A stretch of DNA of 22,861 bases from a virus: the IMG/VR virus record IMGVR_UViG_3300037247_001518, positions 1 through 22,861 of that record, one strand, 5' to 3'. Of the stretch, positions 22,425-22,861 are shown piece after piece. A model generated the notes under the pieces. It searched no databases. It was given only the letters and a program-made list of their open reading frames with translations, and had not been told where the DNA came from. The position numbers and the translations under genes were made by a program. The first letter of the stretch is position 1. Each line of letters opens with the position of its first letter.

Positions 22425-22756
22425 GACGACCTCCTTTGATTGTAGATAGCACCGCCCAAGAACGCCCACTGACAGAGACCGCAGGCCTCAAGAATGGGGT
22501 CTCCCGCGTAGTCGCGATACCCGAAGACGTTCAGGCCGAGACCGTGACACCGGACACAACCCGGGTCGAACCCGGAGACCTCGTCGATCTCACCGCACAC
22601 CTGACACTCGACCTCAGTCTCGAATGAGAGACCGTCACGGTCGCCCTCGCACCACCACGCGACGATCTCGAACCTCTCGTCGTTCGTCCCGCATATCTGA
22701 CACCCGTCGAACTGGAGTTCCTCGACCTTCCGCTCTGTCCTATCTGACATTCTCAT
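22421..22756 (-). CDS. Double zinc-ribbon early protein, unknown
   Basis: The 111-residue protein carries four CxxC pairs: Cys19/22 (GCQICG), Cys51/54 (ECQVCG), Cys67/70 (GCVRCHG) and Cys92/95 (ACGLC). Pairing 1 with 2 and 3 with 4 gives two zinc ribbons. The start ATG at 22756 has AAGGAGGTCGCC directly before it and lies just downstream of a candidate promoter; the frame is open further upstream but that part contains the promoter and ribosome binding site. Nucleic-acid binding or a regulatory role is plausible but unproven. It is first in the operon seen in this window. Confidence 0.75.
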   Translation of the reverse strand: MRMSDRTERKVEELQFDGCQICGTNDERFEIVAWWCEGDRDGLSFETEVECQVCGEIDEVSGFDPGCVRCHGLGLNVFGYRDYAGDPILEACGLCQWAFLGGAIYNQRRSS

Positions 22757-22768
22757 GGCGACCTCCTT
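22757..22768 (-). promoter_or_regulatory. Ribosome binding site shared in form by the leftward genes
   Basis: The leader AAGGAGGTCGCC here recurs as AAGGAGGTCGTC at 22425-22436 and 22166-22177 and as GGGAGGTCGGTC at 21459-21470, each directly before an ATGA. The extended match beyond the Shine-Dalgarno core is unusual. Confidence 0.8.
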
Positions 22769-22771
22769 GTC

Positions 22772-22807
22772 TGCGGTCAATGTACCACGACTACGACGGG
22801 CCGTCAA
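22772..22807 (-). promoter_or_regulatory. Candidate sigma70-like promoter of the leftward operon
   Basis: On the - strand TTGACG (22807-22802) is followed after 17 bases by TACATT (22784-22779). This is five of six and four of six consensus matches at ideal spacing. Transcription would begin near 22772, a few bases before the AAGGAGG of the first gene, giving a very short leader. The remaining bases to 22861 show no gene. Confidence 0.6.
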
Positions 22808-22861
22808 CCGGAATCTCGGATTATCTCAGGGCCCCGTTATGTCCTCCGGAGGGGACACAAA

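Noticed and set aside
22425-22469. N-terminal extension of the 81-residue gene to 22469
   Set aside because: The ATG at 22424 overlaps the previous stop and has AAGGAGGTCGTC directly upstream; the extension reads through that site.

Overview
The window is a contiguous stretch of a tailed, siphovirus-type bacteriophage or prophage. It holds the structural (late) gene block on the + strand, a lysis cassette, and the end of a leftward operon on the - strand. The DNA is GC-rich, and codons end overwhelmingly in C or G. A diderm (Gram-negative) host is suggested by the gene at 20481-20972, which encodes a signal peptide followed by a small beta-barrel ending in Phe, as outer-membrane proteins do. 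No sheath or baseplate wedge genes are seen, so a long non-contractile tail is inferred. No integrase, repressor or replication gene lies in the window, so lifestyle and host genus cannot be decided.

Head module (1-6622): C-terminal nuclease half of the large terminase; a portal fused to a MuF-type minor head protein; an HK97-type prohead protease with an extra N-terminal region; an HK97-fold major capsid protein with its own delta/scaffold domain; a small basic protein behind a UUCG-capped hairpin; a head-tail connector; and a Mu gpG/HK97 gp10-like protein. Most genes are coupled by ATGA-type overlaps or by a stop codon embedded in the next ribosome binding site (TAGGAGG).

Tail module (6622-19488): a probable tail terminator with an unknown N-terminal domain; the tail tube; a tail-assembly chaperone pair made by an apparent -1 programmed frameshift at CCCTTTG; a 693-residue tape measure; three small proteins; a 679-residue protein built largely of about 20 tandem repeats of roughly 20 residues; two further tail genes; a previously easy-to-miss 50-residue membrane microprotein; an 872-residue tail hub with two C-terminal carbohydrate-binding-like domains; and a probable receptor-binding or fibre protein.

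Lysis and accessory module (19485-20972): a divergent M23-family peptidase lacking one catalytic His, two small membrane proteins (holin candidates) and the outer-membrane barrel protein, which sits between a 17-bp hairpin and a terminator like a moron.

Convergent junction and leftward operon (20973-22861): the + strand late operon and the - strand operon converge on two strong terminator hairpins. The leftward operon has a candidate sigma70-like promoter at 22779-22807 and four coupled small genes, two of them Cys-rich, whose ribosome binding sites are nearly identical. Its 3' end carries a second hairpin whose loop is complementary to those same ribosome binding sites, the most unexpected feature of the window.
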